The notes beneath the pieces were generated by a model. That model worked only from the letters and a program-made list of their open reading frames with translations, made no database searches and was not told the DNA's origin. From Allorhodoferax sp032337135 (GTDB lineage Bacteria > Pseudomonadota > Gammaproteobacteria > Burkholderiales > Burkholderiaceae_C), in contig NZ_JAVXZZ010000006.1 in assembly GCF_032337135.1 (NCBI RefSeq), positions 81,103 through 145,102 of the forward strand: a DNA stretch of 64,000 bases, written 5' to 3'. Each line of letters opens with the position of its first letter. Positions within the stretch are counted from its first letter, which is position 1. Positions 25,464-38,343 of the stretch are shown here, in pieces. A program made the position numbers and the translations under genes.

Positions 25464-26837
25464 TTATTGGGCGCTGGCGGTTTGCAGCTGGGCAGCCGAC
25501 GCCAGCTGGGCCCGAACCTGGGCCACAGCCGCATTGAACGCAGGGCGGGACCCGGCGGGCAGCGGGATCGATTCGCTCTGGCGGGCCATGACCAGCGGAT
25601 CGCGCTGCTGACCATTGACGCGGAACTCGAAATGCAGGTGCGGCCCCGTGGCCCAGCCAGTCTGACCCACGGCGCCGAGGTTCTGACCCTGGCTCACTGT
25701 CTGACCCTTGCGCACGGCGATGCGACTCAGGTGGGCGTAGGCAGTGGAGTGGCTGGCGTTGTGCTTGACGATGACGATGTTGCCGAAACCGTTCTGCACC
25801 CCGGCGAACTCGACCACGCCATTGCCCACGCTGCGCACGGGTGTGCCGATGGGTGCGCCATAGTCCACGCCCAGGTGGGCACGCCAGGTCTGCAGGATCG
25901 GGTGGAAGCGCATCTTGAAGCCGCTGGTCACGCGCGAGAACTCCATGGGCGAGGCCAGGTAGGCACGACGCAGGCTGTCGCCGGCAAAGTTGAAGTATCC
26001 GCCTTTGGCCGCTGCCGTGGCTTCGGTGCCGCCCGGCACAAACCACAGGGCAGAAAAGGTCTTGCCGTTGTTGACGAATTCGGCACTCAGCACCCGGCCG
26101 CTGCGCAGGGGCTCGCCATCACCTTCCAGGGTTTCATACACCAGGGAGAATCGGTCTCCCTTGCGCAGCGCGCGGTGAAAGTCGATGTCGCCGGAAAAGA
26201 TGTCGGCCATCTGTGTGGCCACGCTGTCGGGCACGCGGGCTTCGTCGGTGGCGGCAAACAGCGAACTCTGGATGCTGCCGCTGGCCATGCGGGTGGAAGC
26301 CACCAGCGGTGCGCTCTCGATGCTTGAGCGGAAACTGCCATCGGCCTGGCGCGTGATCTGCAGGCGCCTAAAGGTGCCGTCATCGGCAGGGCTCCAGCGC
26401 GCGGTCAGGGTCTCGAGCTGGCCCGACTGCTTGGACTGGGCCGTGACATTGCGGCCGCCGCGTCCGAGCAGGTGCTGCTGGGCCAGGCGGTCGTTGCGCA
26501 GGAACTGGACCGCGGCGTCGTCCTGCACGCCCAGGCGCCGCAGCAAGGAGGCCGCGCTGTCGCTGTTGCGGCTGACTTCGGAGCGGAACAGGGACTGCGA
26601 CGCTTGGGCGAGTGCCTCGACCTGCGCGGACAGATCGGTAGTCTGCAGCGCCTCGACCACGGTTTGGGTGCGGATGTCGGCGGCTTCGGGCGCAAAGCTG
26701 GCCACGGCGAAGGTGGCGCCGGTGCCGCCAAGCAGCATGGCCGCCACCAGTGCTGTCACGCGACGGGGGTGGGTTTGCACCAGCGCAGCTGCGCGGCGGG
26801 CGAACAATTCGAGAGATTCGGGGAAGTTGGCGTACAC
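25464..26837 (-). CDS. M23-family peptidoglycan endopeptidase
   Basis: A 457-residue membrane-anchored zinc metallopeptidase of the LytM/MepM type that cuts peptide cross-links in the wall. A transmembrane anchor lies at about 27-50 ('VTALVAAMLLGGTGATFAV'). A periplasmic middle domain (100-300) precedes the C-terminal peptidase, with 'HLGVDYGAPIGTPV' (metal His and Asp), 'AYAHLSRIAVRKGQ' and 'GPHLHFEFRVNG' (HxH) intact, so it should be active. It is upstream of anmK in the same transcript and divergent from tyrS. Confidence 0.92.
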   Translation of the reverse strand: MYANFPESLELFARRAAALVQTHPRRVTALVAAMLLGGTGATFAVASFAPEAADIRTQTVVEALQTTDLSAQVEALAQASQSLFRSEVSRNSDSAASLLRRLGVQDDAAVQFLRNDRLAQQHLLGRGGRNVTAQSKQSGQLETLTARWSPADDGTFRRLQITRQADGSFRSSIESAPLVASTRMASGSIQSSLFAATDEARVPDSVATQMADIFSGDIDFHRALRKGDRFSLVYETLEGDGEPLRSGRVLSAEFVNNGKTFSALWFVPGGTEATAAAKGGYFNFAGDSLRRAYLASPMEFSRVTSGFKMRFHPILQTWRAHLGVDYGAPIGTPVRSVGNGVVEFAGVQNGFGNIVIVKHNASHSTAYAHLSRIAVRKGQTVSQGQNLGAVGQTGWATGPHLHFEFRVNGQQRDPLVMARQSESIPLPAGSRPAFNAAVAQVRAQLASAAQLQTASAQ

Positions 26838-26958
26838 GAACAGACTCCGGGGGCTTGCAGCGGGACTAAAATCCGGCCGCTGTCAATCCACGGATTGACG
26901 CTGAAACAAGCCTCCCAGTATAGCGGCTTGCTGCACCGCCGCATCGAGAAAAACCCTT

Positions 26959-28203
26959 ATGAATCAAGCCTCCAGCCCCGATTTTGTTGTAACCGACCGT
27001 GTTCGCGAGGCGCTGGCCGTTACGCTGCGCGGCTGTGAGGAACTGATCCCCCAGGAAGACTGGGTGAAGAAGCTCGCGCGCTCCGAGGCCACGGGCAAGC
27101 CGCTGCGCATCAAGCTCGGCCTGGACCCCACCGCCCCGGACATCCACGTCGGCCACACCGTGGTGCTCAACAAGATGCGCCAGTTGCAGGACCTGGGGCA
27201 TACGGTGATCTTCCTGATCGGTGACTTCACCAGCATGATCGGGGACCCCTCCGGGCGCAACAGCACGCGCCCGCCACTGACCGCCGAGCAGATCAAGGTC
27301 AATGCCGAGACCTACTACCGCCAGGCCAGCCTGGTGCTGGATCCGGCCAAGACCGAGATCCGCTACAACAGCGAATGGAGCGACCCGCTGGGCGCCCGCG
27401 GCATGATCCAGCTCGCCAGCCGCTATACGGTGGCGCGCATGATGGAGCGCAACGACTTCCACCAGCGCTACACCGCCGGTACCCCCATTGCCGTGCACGA
27501 GTTCCTCTACCCCTTGATGCAGGGCTACGACTCGGTCGCGCTGCACAGCGATCTGGAACTGGGCGGAACCGACCAGAAGTTCAACCTGCTCATGGGGCGC
27601 ACGCTGCAGGCCGAGTACGGGCAGGAGCCGCAGTGCATCCTGACCATGCCGCTGCTCGAAGGCCTGGACGGCGTCGAGAAGATGTCCAAGAGCAAGAACA
27701 ACTACATCGGCATCAGCGAAGACCCCAACACCATGTTTGCCAAGGTGCTGAGCATCTCCGATGTGCTGATGTGGAAGTGGTACACGCTGCTGAGCTTCAA
27801 GAGCGAAGCCGAAATCGCGGCCCTGAAATCCGAAGTCGACGGTGGACGCAATCCCAAGGACGCCAAGGTGATGCTGGCCAAGGAGATCACGGCGCGCTTC
27901 CACAGTGCGGCCGCGGCCGACGCCGCGGAGCAGGATTTCATCAATCGCTCCAAGGGCGGCATCCCCGACGAAATTCCTGAACTCAGCCTTCCGCTGGGCG
28001 ACGGTGGCGCGCCGCAGGGCATTGCCAACCTCCTGAAGATGGCCGGCTTGGTGGCGTCCAACGGCGAAGGCAACCGCCTGATCGACGGCGGCGGTGTGCG
28101 CGTGGATTCCAGCGTGGTCAGTGACAAGGGCCTCAAGCTGGGCGCCGGAACCTACGTGCTGCAGGCGGGCAAGCGCAAGTTCGCCCGGGTCACCCTGGTC
28201 TGA
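26959..28203 (+). CDS. tyrS: Tyrosyl-tRNA synthetase
   Basis: Charges tRNA-Tyr. It has 414 residues, with the class-I HIGH motif as 'HVGHTVV' (about 57-63) and KMSKS as 'VEKMSKSKNNY' (about 237-247). The C-terminal S4-like RNA-binding domain contains 'NRLIDGGGVRVDSSVV'. The layout is that of the TyrZ-type subgroup (TyrRS with a HIGH-like HVGH and an exact KMSKS). Monocistronic; 59 bp from the convergent hybrid-kinase gene, a gap filled by a repeat. Confidence 0.97.
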   Translation: MNQASSPDFVVTDRVREALAVTLRGCEELIPQEDWVKKLARSEATGKPLRIKLGLDPTAPDIHVGHTVVLNKMRQLQDLGHTVIFLIGDFTSMIGDPSGRNSTRPPLTAEQIKVNAETYYRQASLVLDPAKTEIRYNSEWSDPLGARGMIQLASRYTVARMMERNDFHQRYTAGTPIAVHEFLYPLMQGYDSVALHSDLELGGTDQKFNLLMGRTLQAEYGQEPQCILTMPLLEGLDGVEKMSKSKNNYIGISEDPNTMFAKVLSISDVLMWKWYTLLSFKSEAEIAALKSEVDGGRNPKDAKVMLAKEITARFHSAAAADAAEQDFINRSKGGIPDEIPELSLPLGDGGAPQGIANLLKMAGLVASNGEGNRLIDGGGVRVDSSVVSDKGLKLGAGTYVLQAGKRKFARVTLV

Positions 28204-28262
28204 AATTGCTATCTTTTTTGAAGCTTCTTGCGCTGGTTTTTTAAGGGCTGCAGCTGGTTTTG

Positions 28263-28264
<2 letters not shown>
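28204..28264 (-). repeat. Dispersed ~55-bp repeat, copy D (tyrS/hybrid-kinase gap)
   Basis: The minus strand reads AAAACCAGCTGCAGCCC..., then CAGCGCAAGAAGCTTCAAAAAAGATAGCAATTT. It exactly fills the gap between the convergent stop codons of tyrS and the hybrid kinase. With its T-runs and GCTAT-type stem it may serve as a two-way terminator (inference). Confidence 0.7.
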
Positions 28265-32312
<4,048 letters not shown>

Positions 32313-32382
32313 GGGCGGATTGTGCACGTTGCCTGCGTCGTGGTGTGCACAATCAGGCCATGATGAATACATTTTGCAAGAC

Positions 32383-32850
32383 ATGTTAGCGCTGGTGCAA
32401 CGCGTAAGCCGTGCCCGGGTCGTGGTGGCCGAAGAAACCGTCGGATCCATCGGTCGCGGCTTGCTGGTGCTGGTGTGCGCCGAGCAGGGCGACACCGAAG
32501 CCGAGGGCGAGAAACTGCTGGCCAAGTTGCTCAAGCTGCGCATCTTCAGCGACGCCCAGGGCAAGATGAACCTGAGCGTGCAGGACCTGGACGGTCAGGG
32601 GACGGCCGGAGGGCTGCTCATCGTCAGCCAGTTCACGCTGGCGGCGGACCTGCGCGGCGGCAACCGCCCCAGCTTCACCCAAGCGGCAGCCCCTGCCGAG
32701 GGGCAGCGCCTGTACGACGCTTTCGTGGCGCGGGCGCGGGCCTTGCACAACGACGTGCAGACCGGCATCTTTGCTGCTGACATGCAGGTCGAGCTGGTCA
32801 ATGACGGCCCGGTGACGATCCCGATGCGCGTGCCGCCACCGTCTGCGTGA
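32383..32850 (+). CDS. dtd: D-aminoacyl-tRNA deacylase
   Basis: Hydrolyses D-amino acids (and Gly mischarged on tRNA-Ala) from tRNA as a chiral proofreader. It has 155 residues from MLALVQRVSRARVVV. 'LLIVSQFTLAADLRGGNRPSF' carries the catalytic SQFTL element (about 79-83), and 'NDGPVTIPMRVPP' near the end is the GxxVTP-type motif, here GPVTIP. It is divergent from the hybrid kinase and convergent with pabBC, with a repeat copy filling the latter gap. Confidence 0.96.
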   Translation: MLALVQRVSRARVVVAEETVGSIGRGLLVLVCAEQGDTEAEGEKLLAKLLKLRIFSDAQGKMNLSVQDLDGQGTAGGLLIVSQFTLAADLRGGNRPSFTQAAAPAEGQRLYDAFVARARALHNDVQTGIFAADMQVELVNDGPVTIPMRVPPPSA

Positions 32851-32911
32851 CGCTATTCATTGCGTAGCTGTATGCGCATATTCCATAAGGGCTGAGCCCC
32901 GTTTTGGCACC
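32850..32911 (-). repeat. Dispersed ~55-bp repeat, copy E (dtd/pabBC gap)
   Basis: The minus strand reads TGCCAAAACGGGGCTCAGCCC..., GGAATATGCGCATACAGCTACGCAATGAATAGCG. It spans the whole gap between the convergent stops of dtd and pabBC. Confidence 0.72.
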
Positions 32912-34743
32912 TAATCCTGGGTGGGGAACAGGCATTCCTGTACCGGTGGCGGCTGCAGTGCGGGTGGTGGGGGCGAGTGCCAGACCGCATCCACCCAACC
33001 GCGCAGGCTGTTGATGAAGGCCAGGCCCTGTACCCGGGGCAGGTCGTCCAGGTGGATCACCGCTTCCGTGACGCGCCCCTGGGCCAGCCAGTGCGCACGC
33101 CCAATGCCGGGAAGCAAGCCGCAGCGTAAGACCGGGGTAACCCAGCGGCCGTCGAGCAGCAGGGCCACGTTGCCGCGCGTGCATTCGGTCAGCTCCCCCG
33201 CCGGGTTCCACAGCACGGTGTCGAAAACCTCGGGCGCCCCAGGCGCAAAAGCGTCATAGTGGCTGCGCCGGGTGGTCTTGTGGCGCACGAATTCGCTGTG
33301 CGCCATGGCCAAGGGGTGTGGTGCCAATTGCAGCACCACGCGCGCGGGCGTGGGTGGCTGGGCGAAGGCCTGGGCCTCGAACTGCCCTGCAGCAGCCAGC
33401 AGCAGCCGTACGCGCCACGCTCCGTGGGGATGTGAACGTGCCACCTCCGCCAGAGCGGCCTGCGCCGCCGAGGCAGACCAGGGGAAGCCGAAGTGTGCGG
33501 CTGAGGCAGCCATACGTTCGAGGTGGGCATCGGCGGCGGGCAGCAAGCCGTCGCGCAGCGCCAGGGTTTCCAGCAGGGAAAAGCCCTCGCTGGCGCGCAG
33601 CAGGAAGGTCTGCTTGTGGCGCCATTCCTGCCATTCGCCATCCGCCGTGGCGTCCGAGGTGATGCCGCTGCCGGTGCCGGCCCAAGCTGCCCCGTCACGC
33701 GTCAGCACCGTGCGGATGGGGACATTGAAGGTGGCGCTGCCGCCCGGGCGCACCACGCCCACCGCGCCGCAATAGACGCCACGGGGCGTGTCTTCAAGTT
33801 CGCGGATCAGGCGCATCGCCTGCACCTTGGGGGCGCCGGTAACCGATCCGCAGGGGAACAGGGCGCCGAACACGTCGGCCAGGCGGGTGCCGGTGCGGGT
33901 GTCTGCATGCACGTCGCTGACCATCTGCCACACCGTGGGCAGGGGCTGGACGCGGAACAGGCCGTCCACCTGCACCGAAAAGGGCAGCGCAATGCGCGAG
34001 AGGTCGTTGCGGATCAGGTCCACGATCATCACGTTCTCGGCCCGCTCCTTGGGCGAGGTGCGCAGGTGGTTGGCCGCGGCGGCATCCGTGTGCGGGTCGC
34101 TGCGTCGGGCAGCCGTGCCTTTCATGGGGCGGGTGACCAAGTGGCCGTCCTGCCAGTCGAAGAACAGCTCGGGCGAAACCGAGAGCACCTGCTCCTCGCC
34201 GGTGTCGATGTAGGCGGCAAAGCCACCGGGCTGGGCGCGGTGCATGGCGGCAAACAGCGCCACCGGCGTGCTGTGCAGGGTGCCCGCGATGCGGGTGGTG
34301 TAGTTGGCCTGGTAGATCTCGCCATCGGCAATGGCCGTGTGCAGCCGGTCCATGGCGGCATGGAACACGCTGCGCTGCAAGCCGGACTGCCAGCGGGCGC
34401 GCAGTGTGTCGCGGTCGTCTGGCGGCGGCAGTGCGGGCACTTCGGGCAGGGGCGCATCGTGCACACCGAACCAGGCCAGGGGACCATCGGCCGGGTGCAC
34501 CGCCAGCGCCGCATCGAACGCGGGGGCCGCCTCGTAGCGCAGGTAGCCCACGCACCAGCGGCCTTGCCGTGCATGCTGCTCCACGGCTTCGAGCACGGCG
34601 CGCACCTCATCTGCCTGGCGGGCGACCAGCACCTCGCGGGGCGCACCGAAAGCCAGGCGCAGCGCCGGGGAGCCCTTGCCCGACAGGCCCTGTGTCTGCC
34701 CCGGCTGGGCGGCGACCGCAGCAAAGTCGATCAGGGCATGCAT
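32911..34743 (-). CDS. pabB: PabB-PabC fusion: aminodeoxychorismate synthase I / lyase
   Basis: A bifunctional folate-pathway enzyme of 610 residues. The N-terminal two thirds are the chorismate-binding PabB domain: 'GEIYQANYTTRI', 'SPELFFDWQDG', 'RPMKGTAARRS', 'ENVMIVDLIRNDLSRIA' and 'CGSVTGAPKVQAMRLI'. The C-terminal third (about 380-600) is a PLP aminotransferase-IV domain like PabC (4-amino-4-deoxychorismate lyase): 'FSLLETLALRDG', 'RHKTTRRSHYDA', 'LTECTRGNVALL' and 'LLPGIGRAHWL'. Together they would convert chorismate to p-aminobenzoate, given a PabA glutaminase not seen here. The ybeY gene ends 7 bp upstream. Confidence 0.94.
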   Translation of the reverse strand: MHALIDFAAVAAQPGQTQGLSGKGSPALRLAFGAPREVLVARQADEVRAVLEAVEQHARQGRWCVGYLRYEAAPAFDAALAVHPADGPLAWFGVHDAPLPEVPALPPPDDRDTLRARWQSGLQRSVFHAAMDRLHTAIADGEIYQANYTTRIAGTLHSTPVALFAAMHRAQPGGFAAYIDTGEEQVLSVSPELFFDWQDGHLVTRPMKGTAARRSDPHTDAAAANHLRTSPKERAENVMIVDLIRNDLSRIALPFSVQVDGLFRVQPLPTVWQMVSDVHADTRTGTRLADVFGALFPCGSVTGAPKVQAMRLIRELEDTPRGVYCGAVGVVRPGGSATFNVPIRTVLTRDGAAWAGTGSGITSDATADGEWQEWRHKQTFLLRASEGFSLLETLALRDGLLPAADAHLERMAASAAHFGFPWSASAAQAALAEVARSHPHGAWRVRLLLAAAGQFEAQAFAQPPTPARVVLQLAPHPLAMAHSEFVRHKTTRRSHYDAFAPGAPEVFDTVLWNPAGELTECTRGNVALLLDGRWVTPVLRCGLLPGIGRAHWLAQGRVTEAVIHLDDLPRVQGLAFINSLRGWVDAVWHSPPPPALQPPPVQECLFPTQD

Positions 34744-34750
34744 GGGGGCG

Positions 34751-35215
34751 TCAGGGGCGGTACGGGTCGTCGAAGCCCAGGCGCATCACCACCACGGACT
34801 CGCGCGCTTCCATGGCCTGCGCGTCTTCTTCGTCGTGTTCGTGGTCCCAGCCCTGGGCGTGCAGGGTGCCGTGCACGATCAGGTGGGCGTAGTGGGCCTG
34901 CAGGGTTTTGCCCTGCTCCTTGGCCTCTTTCTCCACCACCGGGGCGCATAGCACCAGGTCGGCACAGACCACGGGCTCCTGGCTGTAGTCGAAGGTGAGC
35001 ACGTTGGTGGCGTAGTCTCGTCGGCGGTACTCGCGGTTGAGGGCCTGGCCTTCTTCGGCATCGACGATGCGCACGGTGATCTCACCGGGCAGGTCCAGGG
35101 CGTGGCGTACCCAGCGCATTACCTTGTGGCGGGGCAGGGCGGCGCGGTGCTTTTCCGTGGTGGCGGCGTTGGCGAGCTTGGCGAATTGCAGGGACAGGGT
35201 CAGTTCAGGCAGCAT
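34751..35215 (-). CDS. ybeY: Endoribonuclease YbeY
   Basis: A metal-dependent RNase for 16S rRNA 3'-end maturation and ribosome quality control. It has 154 residues from MLPELTLSLQFA. The zinc site 'HLIVHGTLHAQGWDHEHDEED' gives H-x3-H-x5-H near residues 115-125, and 'REYRRRDYATNVLTFDY' is the family core. It follows phoH by 28 bp, the widely conserved phoH-ybeY pairing. The start at 35215 fits the family. Confidence 0.96.
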   Translation of the reverse strand: MLPELTLSLQFAKLANAATTEKHRAALPRHKVMRWVRHALDLPGEITVRIVDAEEGQALNREYRRRDYATNVLTFDYSQEPVVCADLVLCAPVVEKEAKEQGKTLQAHYAHLIVHGTLHAQGWDHEHDEEDAQAMEARESVVVMRLGFDDPYRP

Positions 35216-35243
35216 GGTGGGTTCTGGTGGGCGTCTTGATGGA

Positions 35244-36275
35244 TCAGACAGCACGGCGACGCGGGCTGCGGGTCTTGGGTAGGCCGGTGCGGGCGGGCTC
35301 GGGTTCCGGGGCCAGGGGCGGAACTTGCAGCGCAGGCAGGGCTTCTTCCTCGCGCCGGGCGGCATCGTAGGCATCCACAATGCGGGCCACCAGCGGGTGG
35401 CGCACGATGTCGGCACTGGTCAGGCGCGTGAAGGCCACGCCGTCCACCCGCTTGAGGATGCGCTCGGCCTCCACCAGGCCGCTGAGCTGGGCCTTGGGCA
35501 GGTCGATCTGCGTCAGGTCGCCGGTGATGACGGTCTTGGTGCCGAAGCCCACGCGCGTGAGGAACATCTTCATCTGCTCGGGGGTGGTGTTCTGGGCCTC
35601 GTCCAGGATCACGAAGGCGTTGTTCAGGGTGCGCCCGCGCATGAAGGCCAGCGGAGCGATTTCGAGCGCATGGCGCTCGAAGGCCTTGTGCACCTGCTCG
35701 TAGCCCATCAGGTCGTACAGGGCGTCGTACAGCGGGCGCAGGTAGGGGTCGACCTTCTGGTTCAGGTCGCCGGGCAGGAAGCCCAGGCGTTCGCCGGCCT
35801 CGACCGCCGGACGGGTGAGGATGACGCGCTGCACGCTGGAGCGCTGCAGGGCATCGACCGCGGCGGCCACGGCCAGGTAGGTCTTGCCGGTGCCGGCCGG
35901 TCCGATGCCGAAGGTGATGTCGTACTCGGCGATGTTGTCCAGATACAGGGCCTGGTTGGTCGAGCGTGGCTTGAGGTCGGCGCGGCGCGTGGCAAGCAGG
36001 GGGCCCTCGTTGGCGTCCTGACTACCGTCGCCGCTGAGCATCAGTTGCACCGTGGAGGCGGCGATGGGCTTGGCCGCCAGTTCGTACAGCGCCTGCAGCA
36101 CCTCCATGGCGCGCTGGGCCTTGGCCTTGGGGCCTTCCACCTTGAACTGCTCGTGGCGGTGGGCCACATGCACCTCCAGCGCGCGCTCGATGGTGCGCAG
36201 GTGCTCGTCGGTGGGGCCGCACAGGTGGGACAGGCGGGTGTTGTTGAGCGGGGTGAAGGTGTGGCGAAGAATCAC
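35244..36275 (-). CDS. PhoH-family ATPase
   Basis: A PhoH-like (PhoH2/YbeZ type) P-loop NTPase of 343 residues. Walker A 'GIGPAGTGKTYLAVAAAV' (about 144-161), 'ILTRPAVEAGERLGFLPGDL' and Walker B 'FVILDEAQNTTPEQMKM' are intact, and 'KTVITGDLTQIDLP' follows. A GTG at 36275 reading MILRHTFTPLNNTRL gives the family N-terminus; upstream in-frame Met codons are unlike homologues. The C-terminal tail is basic (KTRSPRRRAV). Role: RNA-associated helicase-like partner of YbeY. Confidence 0.9.
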   Translation of the reverse strand: MILRHTFTPLNNTRLSHLCGPTDEHLRTIERALEVHVAHRHEQFKVEGPKAKAQRAMEVLQALYELAAKPIAASTVQLMLSGDGSQDANEGPLLATRRADLKPRSTNQALYLDNIAEYDITFGIGPAGTGKTYLAVAAAVDALQRSSVQRVILTRPAVEAGERLGFLPGDLNQKVDPYLRPLYDALYDLMGYEQVHKAFERHALEIAPLAFMRGRTLNNAFVILDEAQNTTPEQMKMFLTRVGFGTKTVITGDLTQIDLPKAQLSGLVEAERILKRVDGVAFTRLTSADIVRHPLVARIVDAYDAARREEEALPALQVPPLAPEPEPARTGLPKTRSPRRRAV

Positions 36276-36384
36276 GCTGATAATTCCGGTTTCGATATTC
36301 CGACGGTGGCAGGGCTGCACTGTAACGCCTGAGCCCAAGCCCCTGCCGTCGACGCACCGCCCGCACCGGGCACAAGGCAAGCGC

Positions 36385-36957
36385 ATGATTGGCAAACTCA
36401 CCGGCATTTTGAGCGACAAGAACCCGCCCCAGGTCATTGTGGACTGTGGCGGCGTGGGCTACGAGGTGCAAGTGCCCATGAGCACCTTCTACAACCTGCC
36501 GCCGGATGGGCAGAAGGTGTCGCTGCTGACCCACTTCTTGGTGCGCGAGGATGCCCAGATACTGTACGGATTCGCTACCGCCACCGAGCGCGAGGCCTTC
36601 CGCGAACTCATCAAGATCAGCGGCGTGGGGCCGCGTACGGCGCTGTCCATCCTGTCGGGCTTGTCGGTGGGCGATCTGGCCCAGGCCGTGAGCACGCAGG
36701 AGGCCGGCCGACTGGTCAAGGTGCCGGGCATCGGCAAGAAAACGGCGGAGCGGCTGCTGCTGGAACTCAAGGGCAAACTCGGTGCCGACCTCGGCGCGCC
36801 GCTGGGCGCGGCCACCGATGCCCAGGGCGACATCCTGCAGGCCCTATTGGCGCTGGGCTACAGCGACAAGGAGGCGGCCGCGGCCCTGAAGGCGCTGCCG
36901 GGCGACGTGGGGGTGAGCGAAGGCATTCGGCTGGCGCTCAAATCTCTGGCCAAATAG
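36385..36957 (+). CDS. ruvA: Holliday junction helicase subunit RuvA
   Basis: Binds four-way DNA junctions and loads the RuvB motor. It has 190 residues with the OB-fold N-domain ('MIGKLTGILSDKNPP', 'VGYEVQVPMSTFYNLP'), two helix-hairpin-helix motifs ('LIKISGVGPRTALSILSGLS', 'LVKVPGIGKKTAERLLLELK'), an acidic-free linker and the C-terminal RuvB-binding domain (about 145-190). It is divergent from phoH. ruvB is not adjacent but 1.4 kb downstream, behind an inverted carbonic anhydrase gene. Confidence 0.97.
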   Translation: MIGKLTGILSDKNPPQVIVDCGGVGYEVQVPMSTFYNLPPDGQKVSLLTHFLVREDAQILYGFATATEREAFRELIKISGVGPRTALSILSGLSVGDLAQAVSTQEAGRLVKVPGIGKKTAERLLLELKGKLGADLGAPLGAATDAQGDILQALLALGYSDKEAAAALKALPGDVGVSEGIRLALKSLAK

Positions 36958-37013
36958 GCCGCCAGCCCTCTCCAATACTGCGTAAGCCGCTACTGAAAAC
37001 AGAGCGGTAGTAT
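36952..37013 (+). repeat. Dispersed ~55-bp repeat, copy F (ruvA/carbonic anhydrase gap)
   Basis: AAATAGGCCGCCAGCCC..., ATACTGCGTAAGCCGCTACTGAAAACAGAGCGGTAGT, with an 8-bp CCGCTACT/AGCGGTAG-type stem. It starts at the ruvA stop and occupies most of the 89-bp gap to the convergent carbonic anhydrase stop. Confidence 0.7.
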
Positions 37014-37046
37014 TCGGACTGGCCTTTCGTGGGGCATCCGGCGGGT

Positions 37047-38177
37047 TTACCGCGCTTCCCGCACCGGCCGGCCGTTGACGGGTTGTACCGGGCGGGCGTT
37101 GTTCGGGTAGAGCTGGCGGAACATGCGCAGCTGGTCCTTGCCGATCTGCACCGGTTGCTTCAGCACCATCCACAGCACCCCTTCCGAGCACGGCGGCGTG
37201 GTGAGCGAGCCGATGAACTGGTAGTAGCGCTGGTCGCCCGGCAGCAGTTCGTTGAGGTTCAGGATGCCGCGCGGCATGCGCACCTTGTCCCCGGCGTCCA
37301 GCGGCATGTAGGTCCAGACCTTCTCGATCAGCGGATTGGGGTTGCCGGTATCGAGCAGCACGCCCACCACGGCCAGCTGGCCGTCGTCGTTCTTGTGCAC
37401 CAGGTGGGCCACCATGGGGTAGCGGTTGCCGTTGACCTGCTCCTCGCTGGGGGTATGGAAATGGAACTGCAGCAGCTGGTAGCGCACGCCACGCACCACG
37501 ATGGCGTTGTCCCCCTGCACGTCCACCTGGATGGTGTGGCCGTTGTTGACCACCGTGCCGTTGGAGCCGGTGTAGTTGAAGGCGATGGGTTCGGCAGGAC
37601 CCTGCAGTGTGTAGCCATCCTCGATGTTGATGGGTGACTGGCGTTTGCCGATGGCGCACAGGTTGAATTCGGGCTTGAGCTTGCCCCAGTTGGCCGGGCC
37701 GTTTTCCCCTTCGTAATCCCAGTGCACTTCATGGGTAGCGTGGGTCGCCAGGGCCGCCTCTTCGTGCGCCGGTGCTGCGGCTGGCTTGGGGGTGGGCTTG
37801 ACTGGACGCGGCGTGACGCGGATGGTGGTGCTGGCGGCGGGCTTGGGGGTGCCCTCTCCGGACACCAGGGTGCCGCCCCCCTTGCCGGTGGTGACCACGG
37901 TCAGTTTCTTGTTGGGCGCCACGCCGGTGCCCAGTGCTTCGCGCAGCTGGTTGCCCACTTCCTTGGGGTTGGATGCGCTGGAGGCCTCGATGTCGGCCGT
38001 CGGTTCCTTCTTGGCCCCGGATGCCTTGGCCGCAGGCTTCGGCACCGCTTTGCCATGGCCTTCGTCTTGCTCTGCGGTGGCTGCCTGTGCCGCAGCGGCG
38101 CAGCACAGTACCAAGGCCATCAGCAAGAATGCCGGTGTTCGCGGCGAGGACAGTTCAGACGGTCGGAGAGAATGCAT
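37047..38177 (-). CDS. Alpha-type carbonic anhydrase, exported
   Basis: Interconverts CO2 and bicarbonate in the periplasm; 376 residues. A signal peptide (about 14-34, 'LLMALVLCCAAAAQAA') is followed by an unusual low-complexity Pro/Lys/Ala/Thr-rich region of about 130 residues, then the catalytic domain from 'VHWDYEGENGPANWG'. Zinc ligands are visible in 'LLQFHFHTPSEEQ' (two His) and 'MVAHLVHKN' (third His), with 'GSLTTPPCSEGVLW' carrying the gatekeeper Thr. Cys in 'FNLCAIGKRQSPINI' and 'PPCSEG' should form the usual disulfide. It lies inverted between ruvA and ruvB. Confidence 0.93.
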   Translation of the reverse strand: MHSLRPSELSSPRTPAFLLMALVLCCAAAAQAATAEQDEGHGKAVPKPAAKASGAKKEPTADIEASSASNPKEVGNQLREALGTGVAPNKKLTVVTTGKGGGTLVSGEGTPKPAASTTIRVTPRPVKPTPKPAAAPAHEEAALATHATHEVHWDYEGENGPANWGKLKPEFNLCAIGKRQSPINIEDGYTLQGPAEPIAFNYTGSNGTVVNNGHTIQVDVQGDNAIVVRGVRYQLLQFHFHTPSEEQVNGNRYPMVAHLVHKNDDGQLAVVGVLLDTGNPNPLIEKVWTYMPLDAGDKVRMPRGILNLNELLPGDQRYYQFIGSLTTPPCSEGVLWMVLKQPVQIGKDQLRMFRQLYPNNARPVQPVNGRPVREAR

Positions 38178-38260
38178 GGTCGGTTGCCTTTCTGGCAGCA
38201 ATGTGCGAGCGCCAAGCGCAGGCGCACGTGCCTTCGGTATCGGCATGGTACGTCGCGTTC

Positions 38261-38291
38261 TTGAATCCGGGCTTTCCCGGCGCGCTATAGT
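38261..38291 (+). promoter_or_regulatory. Possible ruvB promoter
   Basis: TTGAAT (38261-38266) and TATAGT (38286-38291) with a 19-bp spacer lie 53 bp before the ruvB GTG. The spacing is slightly long. An own promoter is expected because ruvB is cut off from ruvA by an inverted gene. Confidence 0.4.
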
Positions 38292-38343
38292 CTCAGCCGA
38301 ACCGGGTCGATGTGCCTGTCTCTTTCATTCCCTCTGCCGCGCC

